NCBI GenBank assembly: GCA_031472005.1
Contig: PZJY01000002.1
Coordinates: 1,054,001 to 1,118,000 of the forward strand
From: Tetracladium setigerum
Lineage: Eukaryota > Ascomycota > Leotiomycetes > Helotiales
Reading direction: 5' to 3'
Length of the DNA stretch: 64,000 nt
The notes below the pieces were generated by a model that saw only the letters and a list, made by a program, of their open reading frames with translations, did not search any database and was not told where the DNA came from. Shown here piece by piece: positions 1-12,131 of the stretch; position 1 is the first letter of the stretch; every line of letters starts with the position of its first letter. A program made the translations under genes and the position numbers.

Positions 1-1909
1 AATCTTCTCGCCCGATGTAATTTATAGCATTTGTTGTACAATAACTTACCGGCTTTGGAGAATCGGTTTCTGCCGAAGCCACATCTTCAGCGTTGCCAAG
101 AATTGCTGTCGCAACGACCTGGTTGATATATTACTGTATCACCTTTTTCTTCTATTTATTTACTGTAAATCAGAAAATACTTCATATATTTCGATATAAC
201 TTGTAAAGACGGTTTTTAATTCCTATTTTACCTATTTCTCCTTGACGCCTACCGTCCATTACAAAAATTGAAGTTCTTGGCAACCCTTTTGTACAACAAG
301 GAATACACGTCCATCACCTGGCATCATGTCTGCTTATTTTTCGCCCCCTGACTAGAAAATTTCCCATTCATTTAATCTTGACGTAAATCATAAAAGGATC
401 TTTGTGGATGTAGGATCTTATTCTAGCCAAGGTAAACGTCGACCCGACTGACCCACACTAGATATCTCTCCACATGCACACCCTCAGCTTCTGCTTCCCA
501 GCTTGTACAACCTTGTACAACCTCTACCCACCTGTCAAAAATGGCATTGCCGCATTGACAAAGCGACTTGGAGGGCCCATCGCAGCATCAGCATGACCAT
601 GATGCCCAATCGCAAACTGAGCCTAGCGTTTCTAAAATATCTCGGCTTGGGCCTAACTCGGTACTCAAGGAAAAGGGTGAGACGGCGACTCGCATATTTT
701 GAGACGAATTGTGTCATGAGCAGCGTGACGGATAGCTACATCGGAATCATTTGAACTTCGAGTAGAACGGCGTTTGGCCGCGCTGTGTTGTCCGTGGAAA
801 GTGGAAGTACGAAGGCAGCAAGCGATATACTTGGCGCGCAATGAATTCTAAAAACATGTACATGGAGGGTACTCGGCATGAGAGCGCCTGGACATGCCCG
901 TCCCGGAGATTGATAATACAATTTGCAAATTCTCATCACACATATGCTCGTGGTTGCAGCCCTACAATCAGGATGAATGAGCCTTCTTGACATAAACCCA
1001 ACCAATTCTCGAATGGAATGACCATTTTGCGCTACACAAGAAAGTGGACCCGACATCGAAATAAAGGTGCGGGAAGGACATTAAACGGACAAGATTACGC
1101 TTTGTCGGCACGGAGATACCTCCTTAACAACACATTCGCCAGATCTTCGAATGAAATAATCATTTTCGGCTACGCAAGAAATGCAGCAGCTCTGTTGGAG
1201 GAAGGGGAGTGGGGGAATTCTGAGAGTAAAGATCGACCAGCAAATAACCTGTACCATTGACTCGGGTTGTTGGCTGTTCGCGGCAAGGATGGTGGTCGCC
1301 AACGCCTCATATTAGAGCCATCACCAGGCCGTTTTACTTCAAGCTATCATTACCAGCGATATACCCTCGCCGCTATGTACAGAGAACTGCTCTCCAATCC
1401 TTATTCAGCACGATGCCTAGTTATTCTCGGGTTGCCAACCGATGTTCTAGGTCCGAGCCGTGTGAGAAGCGGTGAGACTTTTCTCTGTATCTCTTTTCCT
1501 GGTTGTCTTCGGTTTGGTTGCACTTCTCCTCGTCCTGGTGGCTAGGGATTGGATATACGGGTAGAGATGCCCAATGTCCACTCAGTCGTACATCATTAAA
1601 TGTTTGGCAGCCCAAGGGAGCAGACGAAACGAGGCGTCTCTTTGTCTGGTTGCCTTATATTGGAATTTCGGTGGATAGCGTTGCGGCGAGGTGTTTGAAA
1701 ATGATAAATAGCCTTGATGCCCCCTCCATCGCCAGAGAAGTTCGACTTTCTTCAAAACCTTGATTAAGGACAGGAAGTGCAAATTTTCTAATACTTTGAT
1801 TGACATCCATCATTGCAGTCTCAGCCCTTCGCGTCCCAACTACATACCCGGACGAAGGAAACACTTCTCCAAACCTCGCCAGTAGACCCACCTCAAAACT
1901 TTTACCATC
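1..1909. other. Intergenic / left flank without a recognisable gene
   Basis: I see no gene in this stretch. It is AT-rich in the first 500 bases and mixed afterwards. The open frames present are short, overlap on both strands, and show no protein-like composition or splice structure. The last ~100 bases are the probable leader of the small Cys-rich gene that starts at 1910. Confidence 0.6.
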
Positions 1910-2321
1910 ATGTCTCAGCCTGGAGATTGTACTTGTATTGGTGGTATGGCCGTGCAAATTTGCATTGGTTGTGCTGGTTCAGCACGCGGGTACGTTCTCC
2001 GTCTGATGTCCAGCCTTTACATGAACACGGATCAATCAAATTGCATTCTTGTTCACGAGACAAAGCACTTGCCCCTTTTTTGATTGCCAACATCTAACTG
2101 GCATCCTGGACAGGAGACAAGACTGCCAGGAGTGTGATGGGTCCGGCACAACCTTGTATCCTTGTCCTGCATGTACTCCATCACCTTCAACCGAAGCAAT
2201 GTCCTTTGGTGCTAGATACCAGCACAAGACTTCTGCGAGAAGCCTCAACAACCGGCATGGTGACGGTAACAGCTCCGGAGAATGGCCTGGACAGCATAGT
2301 TACAGACCTCTTGGGCAGTAG
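1910..2321 (+). CDS. Small Cys-rich protein with DnaJ-type CxxCxGxG zinc motifs, 2 exons
   Basis: Two exons, 1910-1989 and 2114-2321, give 95 residues. The 124-nt intron has a GTACGT donor, a CTAAC branch point about 20 nt before the acceptor, and a CAG end. Joining the exons brings four cysteine pairs into one frame: CTC (residues 7-9), CIGCAG (18-23), CQECDGSG (31-38) and CPAC (44-47). This is the cysteine pattern of the DnaJ/Hsp40 central zinc domain, which binds two zinc ions and contacts unfolded substrate. There is no J domain, so it is not a full Hsp40. The C-terminal half (48-95) is polar, rich in Ser, Gly and His, and probably disordered. The start ATG is the first one in frame with the motif. 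Function is unknown; redox or chaperone-assistant roles are inference only. The exon join is the main uncertainty. Confidence 0.55.
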
Positions 2322-5300
2322 CAAATCTACCATTGTCGCCAAATGTGAGAGCAGGAAGTCGTGTATAGTGGATTGGAAGGTTTGCATAGGAGGGAGCGTG
2401 GAGTTGGTGTGATACATCCGCTCAACACGGAGATGAGTATCCAAATGGTGGTAGCGACTGATTGCACCATAGGGTTGCTAGGGAGGTTCCTTGGATTGGA
2501 TTTGAGTTTGTCCTCGTGTTTGGCCTTTGTGTATTTTCGGGGGTGGTCCGACTTCTATCTTGTCAAATCGTGTTAACTTGGCTGGGAAATTTGCAAAGTG
2601 ATGTGTGGGGGTGCGGATCGGCTCAGTATATCGAGCGGGTATAGCTGTTGGTGATATTTCTCAAGTTAAACTAGCAAAGATCATGTTTATGGCTCTGTTT
2701 GGAATGAATAACGTCATCCATACTCATCTCATAAAATGCCTCTTAGTTCAAGAATTATGGAATGTCGTCGTTTATCGGTTCGATTTTGTACTACGGCCAA
2801 CGCATATATCGTGCATCCTGTCGAGGCGCTCAAGTTTATGTCTGGATAAGCGACCTCGTCTTCTAGTGATGCCAAGCCTCACTTATTCGATAAACGCATA
2901 AGACCTGTACAGGTATTAGAGCGCCTTGCATGCACCATGTAACGAGCGACTTACCCTCGGGTCCATGTTCTATGTCCTCTTATCTCAAGAGCTCATGTAA
3001 CGTTGGTTTCATTCATTGCCTTTGAGTGTCTCACGGTGTCAAGAGTAATCCCACAATCAAAGCTGTTTCACTAACAGAAATCTTGAATATTTCCCTGAAT
3101 CAATAGCCTTAATACGCGAAGCTACCGCCACGTTTGTAAACGTGGTGGCATATATTCGTGTGGTACCGCAGATATTTTCTCCTCACGAAGAGGGCAGACC
3201 ACACAACCGGTGAAAGCATATCCACATGATCTTATCGAGAGTGCCTGGAAGTAAAGAAGGATTTTGTGTTCCCGTGGGCTTTGGCGGATATTTGAGTATT
3301 CGTTGGCCATGGGAAAGGTCGTTGGACTTTGTTGTGAATGCTGTGTTGCCTTTCTGGCCGAGCTTCTTTACTATTGTTGTAGATGAATGGGCAGCCAAAG
3401 ATGGTAGTGCGTGCTGTGTGAGCTGAGTTATATCGTGAGAAGAGTATTGGAGCGGCTATCGTGGTAGTGGCGCCTTAAATTGTGAACTTGAAGAGGACTC
3501 TGCCAGGAATGGCGAGCACAGTAGTGGAACAATGCTTTGGAAACCTGCTCAATTGTTCGGTATATTAACTATTTGTCAACAACATTGGAATCTCTGGATG
3601 CGTGTAAGGGGGTTGAACGATGAAGAGATTTTTCGGCGGTTGGCTTCGGGTAGTAAGATATCGGGATTCGCTGAAGAGCCGGTCTGAAATGGAATCTCGG
3701 CATCTACGAGACAATCGGCAAAGGCACCAAAAAAAATCAAAAAAATCGGTAATTCTTTTTTCGGTTCAAGCGAGAATGACATGCCGAAGTCATCATACCA
3801 TGATCTTTGTCGTGGAGGGTTTGTCGTGAATTAGCACTGGTTGGTGTAACAGTGACAATTTGACTGGGCTGGCATTCTCAAACAGACAGTAACCGGCTGG
3901 GCATTCAGTTGCAAAAAAGAATGTGTTGTTCTGAAGTTCAAACTTGATCCCTCCATGTCTTTCCCAAAAGCTCCGAGGGTTGAGTACGATCTCAAGTCAA
4001 ATAGCCCATTTGACTTGGCTCGGAGGTCGCTCTAGTCAAATTATGGACTCCGAAATTGATGATCGTCTTCTAAGGGGATGCTTTGATTCGAATCTAGACT
4101 TATGAGTCCATGGTGTAGAATGTTTTCGAAAACGTGTCGAGACAATAAAATCGACCACCAAGTGCTGCAGTGTAAATTTGATGCTGTCTCGTATGTGTCC
4201 AACTCAGCAGTCGGCCGTCAGTCTTTACACCGCGGCCATACTCCAATATGCCACCTCTTCCACCTTGCCCTTATTCAGGTGATAAGCGAGATCTTATGCT
4301 CGGAAAACCAGAGATGGAAAATCGTAGACTTCTGGTGAGGGATTTCGAGAAAGCGATCTGGCTATCTGGTGTTTGGGTACGGGAATGATGACTACACATG
4401 CAGAGAGAAGGACGAATTCGGACGAGGAGGAAACGAGAAAAAGTTGATGGGGGAGGATGAAGAAAGAAGTGTGCAAACTTTGCAAACTTTTTGCAGACGC
4501 CCATCAAGCCTTCTTACTTGTCTGTTTGACGACAGAAAACTCGTAATATTTATCACACCTGAACATAGTCTTAACAAAATCTGCCTTTGAATATGCGCAC
4601 TCTCGCGAGAGAAAGAAAAAAAACCCAACAATTAATTGCCCCTCACCACACAGATAGAAATTACCCACAAGCAACACACTCTTCCAGCGTGGTCGCTGGC
4701 AAGAATTCCCACAACAACCGACCAATTTAGGGGTCATAAGTTGTAAGTCCAGGATCGCCAATGGAGTTACCAGATTCCAAGCTCAGGTGAGTAACTGTGA
4801 AAGGCGGGCCATGCTGGACAGCTATGCTCTGTCGCCAAACCAATGGGAAATACAACGCTAATCTTGTGCAACAACGACTGTATTTGAATCTCATCGACGT
4901 CCAATGATGTAACCACAGCCACTGAAAAGTCTCACCCAAATGCCAGAGCATTCCAAGACACTGGCAACTCAATTGCGGCGTTGATATTCCTGTGCCATTA
5001 TGAAAATTTTGCCATTTTCCTAAACCTTTGGAAGGGAGATGACAACGCGATCGTGACCAGCAGAAAACGTAGCAAGAGTAGCTCATGACCACGAGCGAAG
5101 GGTAATTGATCCCCTCTACTCGTCCACTCAACCAAAAGCCACCTCGATCTTAATCAATCTCACAACCTCGCAACGTTCGGCGCGAAGGGAAAAGGCAAGC
5201 CAGGGTTTCCCGTGTGACGTTTGGTACAGGACTTCCTGCCATCACTCGATGACAGCGCTTGCGACCAAGAGCTGGGCTTGAAGGCTTCAGAGGGCCAACA

Positions 5301-6680
5301 GTCAAAAAGCATCCGACAGTACCTAGTGTCATTCAGCTACGAGTACCTAGCGAGCTCGACCACAAGCAGCCTTGTGACCTTGTACTACGACGAGGTTGTT
5401 CGTCGAGGGTTCTTTGTTCACCGCCGTCCGTCTGAACTCATGACCTTCTTCAACGCTTCCAGAAGCTCCGGTTGGCCTCTCTCTTCTGCTGACTGGTGGG
5501 AGTCAGCCACACCTCGTTCACAGCATGGAAGATAGAAATTCGAGGAATCTTTTACCAAGCTGCTGCTCTTTGATGGAGACATATCTTATTCATGTTGATA
5601 AAATGTTATTATCATTTTCAATGCATTATTTTGGCAAGCCTTCGTTCAGAATTACGAGAGGTACGTCGTCGGAGTCCGCCTCAAGCAAAGCGGGAGTGCC
5701 GAGAGGAGGGAGAAAGAACAGAACCAGCTGGGCGAGTGTGTGCTGTGCTGTGCTGTACGAAGCTTCTGCCTGCACTGAAAATCTCCCCAGGAAATTACAT
5801 CATTTTCTACGATGCTGAGAGAATCCACTATCCTGGCAAAGGGCTGCAAAGGATCTGCATCAAAGTCCTGCGGCTACAGGCGGAGACTTGCCAAAAGCAA
5901 ATGTACATGTGGTACCTGAAAATCCAGCAGATGTGAAGAGACTTCACTGGCTCGGTGGCCAAGTGCTACTAAAAATGGACTTTGCGGGGCGAATCGAACA
6001 ATTTTTTCGAAGCTTTGGATGGACAAGGGAGCAGCTATGGATTGGGGGATGGTATGGATAGCGTCTGGAAATGCGCTGTGATTCTGCATTCTCAAGGGGC
6101 CGAGAAGTAAAGAGTGTTCTTGATTCTTTCGTGGATTGATTGCATTATGGACAACAGAACAGAAAGTATTGGCAAGTCACCCATCAGATGATGTCTTCCA
6201 ATATCGCGAGCACGTTTTGCGCAGGAGGAGACGAGTCACCAACCGATCATGGCATTGAAACCGAAAATTCCTCACCGCAGGGGCGACGAAAGGGTGGAAT
6301 GGTCTAGGAGGGGTCTGAGAATGGTCGCAAACGACGCTGACGAAATGTCACGATCCAGTCTTTGCTCCAGTTGTGAGTTTCCGAGGGGTAAGAGAAATCA
6401 AAAGAGAAATCTCAGGTGATGCGAATTTGGGTTCTCGTTACAAATCGTGGCCTTGGCTGGAACCAATAATTGACCAAAACATCTCGGCCTGCGTGGTCCG
6501 CCATCTGCTCTATGCCTAAACGAGGCATATCGTATTCCTTTGACACAGAGGCTGAACCCCAGACTTCAGTTAACGGGCAAGCGGTTACCCTTAACTGCAA
6601 AGTGTGGAAACATCGTGAAAGAACCATGGCCACGATGTCGACTTTTCGACTTGCAAGGCAAACTGGAAAGGAGTCAAGGC
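2322..6680. other. Long intergenic region with no supported gene
   Basis: About 4.4 kb with no convincing coding sequence. Open frames of 60-134 codons occur on both strands, but they overlap each other and none resembles a known family or has good splice sites at its ends. The notable content is a nested inverted repeat at 3971-4025 and a smaller perfect inverted repeat at 3128-3145 (8-bp arms, 2-nt loop). Confidence 0.55.
3971..4025. repeat. Nested inverted repeat (two-tier hairpin)
   Basis: The inner arms are 10 bp and perfectly complementary (3993-4002 and 4008-4017) around a 5-nt loop. The outer arms are 7 bp (CTCCGAG at 3971-3977 and CTCGGAG at 4019-4025). The inner hairpin is therefore framed by a second complementary pair. 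No gene overlaps it. It could be a cruciform, a terminator-like RNA hairpin or a mobile-element scar. Confidence 0.6.
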
Positions 6681-6864
6681 TATAAGACCTCCCTCCCCGT
6701 TACTGCCAATCTTCTTTTTTCCCCCTCATCATCACAAACACAAGCATTTCAGACAACTACTTCGTCTCTAAACTCACTCAATCAACAATCAAATCATAAT
6801 CACTCTCATCCAACCATCCTCACTTCACCACCCTCACCAAACAAACCCTCCAAACAACATCAAA
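6681..6864 (+). promoter_or_regulatory. Promoter and CT-rich leader of the DUF3602 gene
   Basis: A TATAAG element at 6681 is followed at once by a CT-rich stretch (6688-6730) and then a CA-rich, G-poor leader running to the ATG. This TATA plus CT-block plus CA-rich leader layout is typical of strongly expressed genes in filamentous ascomycetes, where transcription starts at the end of the CT block. No intron is evident in the leader. Expression strength is inferred from layout only. Confidence 0.5.
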
Positions 6865-7302
6865 ATGCCTTCCTACAAGATCGCCGAGCCTCACCCACAC
6901 GTTGGTGCCTACGCCTATGCAGGCCGTGGAGGAGCAGGCAATGCCTTCAAGACCCCAAAAACCTCCGATGCTCTCAACGCCCAAGGCCCAGCTCACCTCT
7001 TCGGTGGCCAAATTCCTCAAACAAGCTCTAAGTTCTCTTCCGGACGAGGAGGAGCAGGCAACATCCACAACAACTCTGAACGCGCACTCTTCTCCTTCGA
7101 TGAGGAACTTGAACGTCAAGTTACCCGCGAGACCAGAGCAAAGGAATTGGGAACTGTCTACTCAGTAGGCAGAGGAGGAGCTGGAAACCACGCCTCTATC
7201 CGTCCTCAATCATCAAGCTCCCGCAAGGACTCGTCCTCATCCACCGACAGCACCCGCAGCGGATTCTTCAGCCGTCTTTCTCACACTCTTGAGCGAAGAT
7301 AA
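6865..7302 (+). CDS. DUF3602 / Par32-like protein with three GRGGAGN repeats
   Basis: Single-exon, 145 residues, with ATG after an A-rich context. Three copies of the glycine motif GRGGAGN lie at residues 20-26, 60-66 and 102-108, evenly spaced by about 40 residues. This is the signature of the fungal DUF3602 family. The budding-yeast member Par32 is a phosphoprotein that responds to TORC1 and restrains the ammonium permeases Mep1/Mep3; that role belongs to the yeast homologue and is only a hint here. A charged segment (79-95, EELERQVTRETRAKEL) may be helical. A Ser-rich stretch (110-130) offers many phosphorylation sites, and the C-terminal end is basic and amphipathic (GFFSRLSHTLERR). There are no membrane segments or signal peptide, so it is probably cytosolic. 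The leader suggests strong expression. Confidence 0.85.
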   Translation: MPSYKIAEPHPHVGAYAYAGRGGAGNAFKTPKTSDALNAQGPAHLFGGQIPQTSSKFSSGRGGAGNIHNNSERALFSFDEELERQVTRETRAKELGTVYSVGRGGAGNHASIRPQSSSSRKDSSSSTDSTRSGFFSRLSHTLERR

Positions 7303-10300
7303 ACTCTTTGTTACTCTTCTTTGGTCTCTTGGGTTTAGGGTTTAGCGAGGTCGTTGGCGCATCATCTTTTGGTCTATCAACAGGGACGGTGGCGCAACAT
7401 TACTGTACGAAAACAGAAAAAAGCGGATTGGGCATTTCAGCATCAGCGTTATCACGGCGTTTTCAAAAATCATTCAATGTTTCATGTATCACGGAAGGGA
7501 GAAAAAAGGAAATCTTTGGGGCCTCAAGAAGAACAGATTTGAAGAGGAAACAGTTTGGTGTTTTGGCTGGCTTGATTCCAAAACATTGTTTCTGCTCGTC
7601 GGTTTTCTTGGTGAATTATTTAGCGGGTTTTGTTTTCCCAAGATGAGAGTTATATACCCCGGAATTGGTCTTTCCACGCTTTCTTTAGTATTTCATTGGC
7701 AAGGGAGGAGAGAATTAGTATCAGTACATCAATACATAATTGAGATCTTCACAACAAACACTCTTACCTTCCAAATATTTGCTTCTTTGTTGAAATTGCA
7801 CCCTTCGGAAATATTCAGGGGAATTTAGGATAAAAGCAATGGCATGTCATCATTTCTAAAGCTGAATACGTAAGAATTCACACTCTTTATTCATCTTAAC
7901 CGTCTCAATCTGTCACAACTTCCTCAATATTGTGCAACCTCAGACAGCAATGTCATTCATTACACCACACCTCACCTCACCCAACAGTCAAAATAATCCA
8001 ATTCTCTCACTCGCCCACTTCTCCCTCCCCTTGCATCAACTCTTCTCTGCCAAGCCAAGTTAAAGATCAACTCGCCCACCAAAACAGTCTAGACTCCTTT
8101 GAATTTCCCCAGATTTTCATCTTTTTTTTTTCTCTCTTCGCATGCATGACCGATGGGGATGGGGCCACAATTTGCAAAAAGCCAAGCGACCGAGGTGGTT
8201 TTCGTTACGGCATCGTTGTTGTAGATGCGGGGATTTTTTTGCTTGTCACAGACCGGGAGGTGGAACTTAGTACTCAGGGGAGGGGCCGGCCAGCAATGAG
8301 CAAGCATTACAAAGTAGTTCTTTTTTTTGTTTGCCAGCATCTGGTTTTTTTTGACTGGCTCGTTAATTAGCAGCTGTTAGAATGTACCCATTATTGTACC
8401 GTGCTGTTGTGATTGGATCGCACTATAGCGCCGGGAAGGGCAATCAGATCCAGCGCAGCCCCGTGTGTAAAAGAGAGGTTGTGGACTTGTGAAGGGATTG
8501 AACTGACAGCGGCATGGCGGAATATTGCTGCAGATTGAGTCAAGTGGTGGAGAATGTGACTTGATGATTTTGGTGGCTGGATGCTGCTGTGGCTGCTGAG
8601 AGTCTGGGACGGGTAAGTACAGAGGTCGGTAGGTACAAGGGGAAGACTGGATTCGATGAGTACTTTGTTGCATGCCGCAAATCCCTTCGGTTTTAGCCTT
8701 TTGGTTTGGAGACCTGGCAGTCTCGACTCAAGAGAGATCGGGTGATCTGACCCCTCTCCTCTCCTACCGAGCATTTCATTAAGCGAGAGGGGTAAACATC
8801 ACACTCTTTGTCCTGGTGATGTTTACTGTACCTGTTGCTAGCTTCATACAGCATGGACCGACCCCGTTGAGTTTCTTGGTCAACCCCTGATTCACCTCTG
8901 CAACCCGAGGTACGAGTATACTGTTTTGTCTATCCACTCAACTACAGTACCATTTGCTCGGCATATTTCCTCTTGTTTTGAATCGCTTGTCTCTCGGCGG
9001 ACGCTCATGAGTGTCTTGGCAAATCCCTGACGAAGAATACCTACCTAAATGCTACAAGAACATAGGTTGGAGCATTGAAGAAAAGATGCCGATGAATAGA
9101 AGAGAAGATAAGAGAAATGATCGGTTCAGTCTCGTGGATTTTTAAAGAGGATGTTGGGGTTTTCTCCGTACATACTTTTTCCAAACTCGTTCTGTGCTAT
9201 TCAGCTGGCCCATTATATTTCCCTTTGGCTACATATACTGCTGTCTTTATATAACTCTACGAATCCGAGGATAAACTTGTGTATTGGTTGATGACGCACT
9301 GCGTTGTGGAATACCGTTTTGGAACACCTTGAGGTTAGCACAAATCCCCCACACCCGCAACTCTACATCCAACTCTTCAGAAACTGAAAACTCAACGAAT
9401 CCTACATTCCAACCCCTCAAACGTAACAATACATACCTGAAGCTGTCCTGCTTTATATGGGCATTCTCATTCCTTTGTCCATTTCAAATCTTTGTGAGTC
9501 TGTTGATAGGTGTGCCAAGAAGGAGGAAAGGAGGGGCTCCAGGTGGGATTCCTAAACACTTACAAACAGCATTGCCATCACTAATTAAGTTGCATTTCAT
9601 CTACACATATATTAGAGTTAACGATACGGTGCATTATTTGTCGGGCTAAAGTGACGTACTAGATGCCCTCCGTTACAATCAGATTCGGTTTGGCCTCGAC
9701 GAGACCAAGTGCAAGGCTGATAGTTGGAGGCGCATTCAGCGATATGTGCAGAGAGAGCTGCGATGCCAACAGCAATGTAGAATGGGGTTTTTATGGTTTA
9801 TATTTGTCGATGTGATATTGAAGTTCTTTGTGGAAGAAAGCTGATGACTTAGTTCGAGCTAATCAGGGTTTTCTGAACAGAAAGTTTGGAGATTTTGGAT
9901 CAGGAATTGTGGGGAGTGATGAAATGCGTTGATTTGTGATATAATCTTCGTTTGTGAAGACTTAGTTTGCCTATTTATGCTAATTCTTAACATAATTATC
10001 TCTTTGACTTAGATTGCGCAGTCTGAGATTGAGGGGTCAACAAGAGGCCGGCGTGCTTTGTGGTGAGGAATCTCGTTTACCCACTTGCAGACCAAATAGG
10101 ATGCAGAGGTAGCAGCTATCGTCTATTATGGCAGTCTTTAGCAAAATATACTGAGATTTCGGGGTTTTATACTAGATCAAGAAGGTAACCATCCCATTAA
10201 TATTTCATCCGCTGCCAGGAACCATGCTGAACTTGGGGTTTCAGAATTGGCTTGCATTTGGTATATCGTATCAAGGAAGTATTTTATAGACTAGCAAAAA

Positions 10301-12131
10301 TTTTTATATTTCGCGCCACCTTTAAAACAGGTAGTGTTATTATGAGCGGAGCATCTCAATGGAGAGAGAATTTAACCCGTCTTCGCCTCGAAGAAGCGTC
10401 CGGTAACACTTATCCGACAATCAATCATTCGGCGCTCCATATCTACCAAACTATTCCAACGCCATCTTAAACCTCTTATCCTAGATTAGCCATTGTTTTA
10501 ATGCGCAGTGGGGAGGTTTCCGTTGCGGGGCTGACCATCGGAGGTGAGTAGTGTACTGTATAAATGTACGGTACCAGGCTTCAATGCGGCACATGGGCTT
10601 TAATTTTAGTTTGGAACGGCCTGAATAAGTAAATGGAATATTGATTAACTAATTTCAAACAAATCTCAATCTTTTAACAAACCTCGGTGATTGGAGAAAG
10701 AAGTTATTCTTAAGTGATGGCAATCATCGCAACAGAACAGCACAAATGCAGAGCTCGCTTAGCAAGAGATGCCAATGCGAAGGACTTGGCTTTATATTAT
10801 CTTTTCAGATTTCGAGGATAGATCGCATCAAGTTTTTTTCGCTGATAGGTAGATGGCGATCGGTAGTTTTTGCTTATCTGATGCATCAACCTTGACATTG
10901 TGCACAACCTTTCATACATGTTGAGGTGGGATCAACTGTGTTGTGGCTCTTTGACATGTACACGATACGTTACTGAGAGATTTGTGGGGTAAAAACCCCA
11001 ACAACTACAACTACACTTTGTCGCCTTTCAATACACAGTAATAAATTTCAATTTCTGAATATTTCAGCTATTGGTTTCATATCATTTGGCAAAGTTTGAG
11101 TGCACTAATTACTGTTTGGTAGGCTGGTTAGCACCCGAGGCTGTCTTGAGAGTGCACACTCAATATACATATTTCATCCACCTAGTCAGAATGAATCAAA
11201 AAGAGGATTTTCAAATTTATAATTCTTTATTTTGCACATACTCAAATTGAAAACATATATAATCCTTGGAACTCTCAGCATTGAGTAAATTTTGTGCATG
11301 AAGCCATGCCACTCAAAGTTGGAGGTTATTTCCAATCGTAGAATGCTCGCTTTGCCAGCGCTGTAAACAGCAGGGCTTAATAACCTCTGAGAAGTGAAAG
11401 TTTTATACACCATTATTCATGCTTTACCTAGGGCTTCGTATTCTCCTGGTTGAAGTTGATATGATCGAGGTTGTGCCGTTGCCGGGAGAAAAAGTACTAG
11501 GACGAAAGTCATTTTCTTTACTGTTTTCAAATCAGTGGTTATTTTCCGATTGTTTCAAAACGAAAGATGGCATGATGAAACGTTAGAAGTACGGTCTGTG
11601 AAGTATTGAAGAGACCAGAAAGGGTAGAGAAAACTGCTCAATCGCACTCTTGTTCTGAGGCCAACTTTAACACCATTTTGAGAGGATAAATTATACATTA
11701 GTACCTAGACTGTTACCATTCCAGTCATGTGTCTCAAGAGATAGAAACGTTACAGCCTTATACTTGGTTTCGAAAACTCTAGTTGTGGGTGACAAACTAT
11801 TTTAAGGCGTTGTGTTGTGACGGTGGAAATATTTGGCTATTCTGAAATGTACGTTGTTGCCAGCCTCGTGACGTGTACTTTTCAGCACCGATAAACGTTG
11901 AGTTGAGCTCAACCCCTGCAATCGCGTCCCCAAAATTACCTGGACACGCGAATCTCAGGAGTAATTCAATCAAGACATCCTTCGCACTTCAACGACCACT
12001 GGCACCAGTATTTACCCACACCATATTCGAACCTGGTATTTGTTTGTGCCCAATCGACCATCGCGGTTCCCATTCTACAATTCCCAGAATCTTCGTCCAA
12101 GAGCTTCCCCACCGGCAAAGGAGCTACAAAC
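7303..12131. other. Long AT-rich intergenic region, no supported gene
   Basis: About 4.8 kb. The first 800 bases are probably the 3' UTR and downstream sequence of the DUF3602 gene. From roughly 9700 to 11800 the DNA is AT-rich with few open frames. One short ATG frame (10342-10470, 42 codons) has protein-like composition but no splice partner or recognisable family, so I do not call it. The last ~250 bases are the probable leader of arp1. Confidence 0.55.

Noticed and set aside
3128..3145. Perfect 8-bp inverted repeat with a 2-nt loop
   Set aside because: It is too short to stand out against chance in 64 kb and has no supporting context.
4727..5535. Minus-strand 134-codon and plus-strand 104-codon frames
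   Set aside because: The two lie close together without splice sites, domains or protein-like composition along their full length.
10342..10470. 42-codon frame starting MSGASQW
   Set aside because: The composition is protein-like, but it is short and in an AT-rich region, with no neighbouring exon or family resemblance.
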